Shown here in pieces: positions 63,794 to 64,000 of a stretch of DNA of 64,000 nt. The stretch lies in the NCBI GenBank assembly GCA_964247725.1, contig CAXTVM010000002.1, positions 124,001 through 188,000 of the forward strand. The letters are read 5' to 3'. A program made the position numbers and the translations under genes. The notes under the pieces are model-generated. The model was not told the DNA's origin. It was given only the letters and a program-made list of their open reading frames with translations, and ran no database searches. Position 1 is the first letter of the stretch. Every line of letters starts with the position of its first letter. The stretch is from Lichenicola sp964247725 (GTDB lineage Bacteria > Pseudomonadota > Alphaproteobacteria > Acetobacterales > Acetobacteraceae).

Positions 63794-64000
63794 AGCAGAT
63801 CCGATCCCGCGCGACCCGCGTTTCGAGCCGCAGCTCGGCGACCTGGTGCTGCAGGCGGGGCTGTCGAAGCTGCTGGTCAAGCCTGCCGTTGGCGCAGCAC
63901 TCGGCGCCTGGACCCGCGCCGGCGAGACCATCTTCCATCCGGTCGCCGACCCCAAGCTCGCCGCCCAGCACGGCGCCGCGGTGGGGGCCTACGCGCTGAT
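63780..64000 (+). CDS. Hypothetical protein, N-terminal part (runs off the window)
   Basis: Begins ATG at 63780 inside the end of the phzF-type gene (14-bp overlap). The 73 visible residues read MQEFEADPIPRDPRFEPQLG, then DLVLQAGLSKLLVKPAVGAA and end AAQHGAAVGAYAL. No domain is recognisable in this part. The overlap suggests it is the next gene of a phzF operon. Confidence 0.6.
   Translation, partial: MQEFEADPIPRDPRFEPQLGDLVLQAGLSKLLVKPAVGAALGAWTRAGETIFHPVADPKLAAQHGAAVGAYAL

Overview
The window is 64 kb of very GC-rich DNA from an alphaproteobacterium, most probably of a Rhodospirillales/Acetobacteraceae type. Evidence: a plant-type GshA, the MetX/MetW pair, MetZ behind a SAM-II riboswitch (an RNA class centred on Alphaproteobacteria), glutathione-dependent formaldehyde oxidation, and two families of GC-rich intergenic palindromes. 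The species cannot be fixed from the sequence alone. It is a draft assembly: there is a 100-N gap at 35653-35752, and several genes are broken by frameshifts or stops.

Layout. 1-4.5 kb: partial gshA, rsmE, ubiA and small membrane proteins. 4.5-8 kb: a YdeP-type molybdopterin oxidoreductase and a decayed CocE-type hydrolase. 8.3-13.7 kb: a TetR regulator divergent from an RND adaptor and pump, with a visible candidate operator. 13.8-15.8 kb: metX-metW. 16-19.8 kb: one protein of about 1260 residues joining a GH99/WbsX-like domain to GT4- and GT2-type glycosyltransferase domains. 20.4-30.1 kb: an accessory region with IS5-family remnants near both ends, a CrcB-universal stress protein fusion, a four-gene ytcA-mdtN-mdtO-mdtP efflux operon, and a vapBC locus whose toxin is cut by IS debris. 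30.2-34.1 kb: DUF1653 protein, tRNA-Gly(CCC), SAM-II riboswitch, metZ, apaG, folE. 34.1-39.4 kb: a decaying stretch with a secreted-protein gene broken by an amber stop and the assembly gap, a discoidin-domain pseudogene and an alpha/beta hydrolase. 39.6-46.1 kb: a lone GspH-like pseudopilin and envelope genes including a GlfT2-like galactofuranosyltransferase, UDP-galactopyranose mutase, a PAP2 phosphatase and a glycosyltransferase. 46.3-54 kb: EthD and FMN-binding proteins, a sorbosone-dehydrogenase-type enzyme and a complete BMP-type ABC importer. 54-64 kb: lepB, MAPEG protein, hydrolase, SDF symporter, frmA-fghA, yjbQ, GNAT and phzF.

Functional links. metX, metW and metZ form the acylhomoserine/sulfhydrylation route to homocysteine, with metZ under probable SAM feedback. 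glf and glfT2 form a galactofuranose pathway. frmA and fghA form a two-step formaldehyde oxidation operon, for which gshA would supply glutathione. The BMP-type binding protein, double ATPase and two permeases form one importer operon.

The most unusual genome-scale signal is two dispersed palindromic repeat families. Family A (about 100-180 bp when complete, 11 full or partial copies here) sits at gene ends; one fragment encodes the C-terminal tail of MetX and another runs into the stop codon of a small gene. Family B (about 105 bp, 3 copies) supplies the TAG stop codon of the upstream gene in all three cases.
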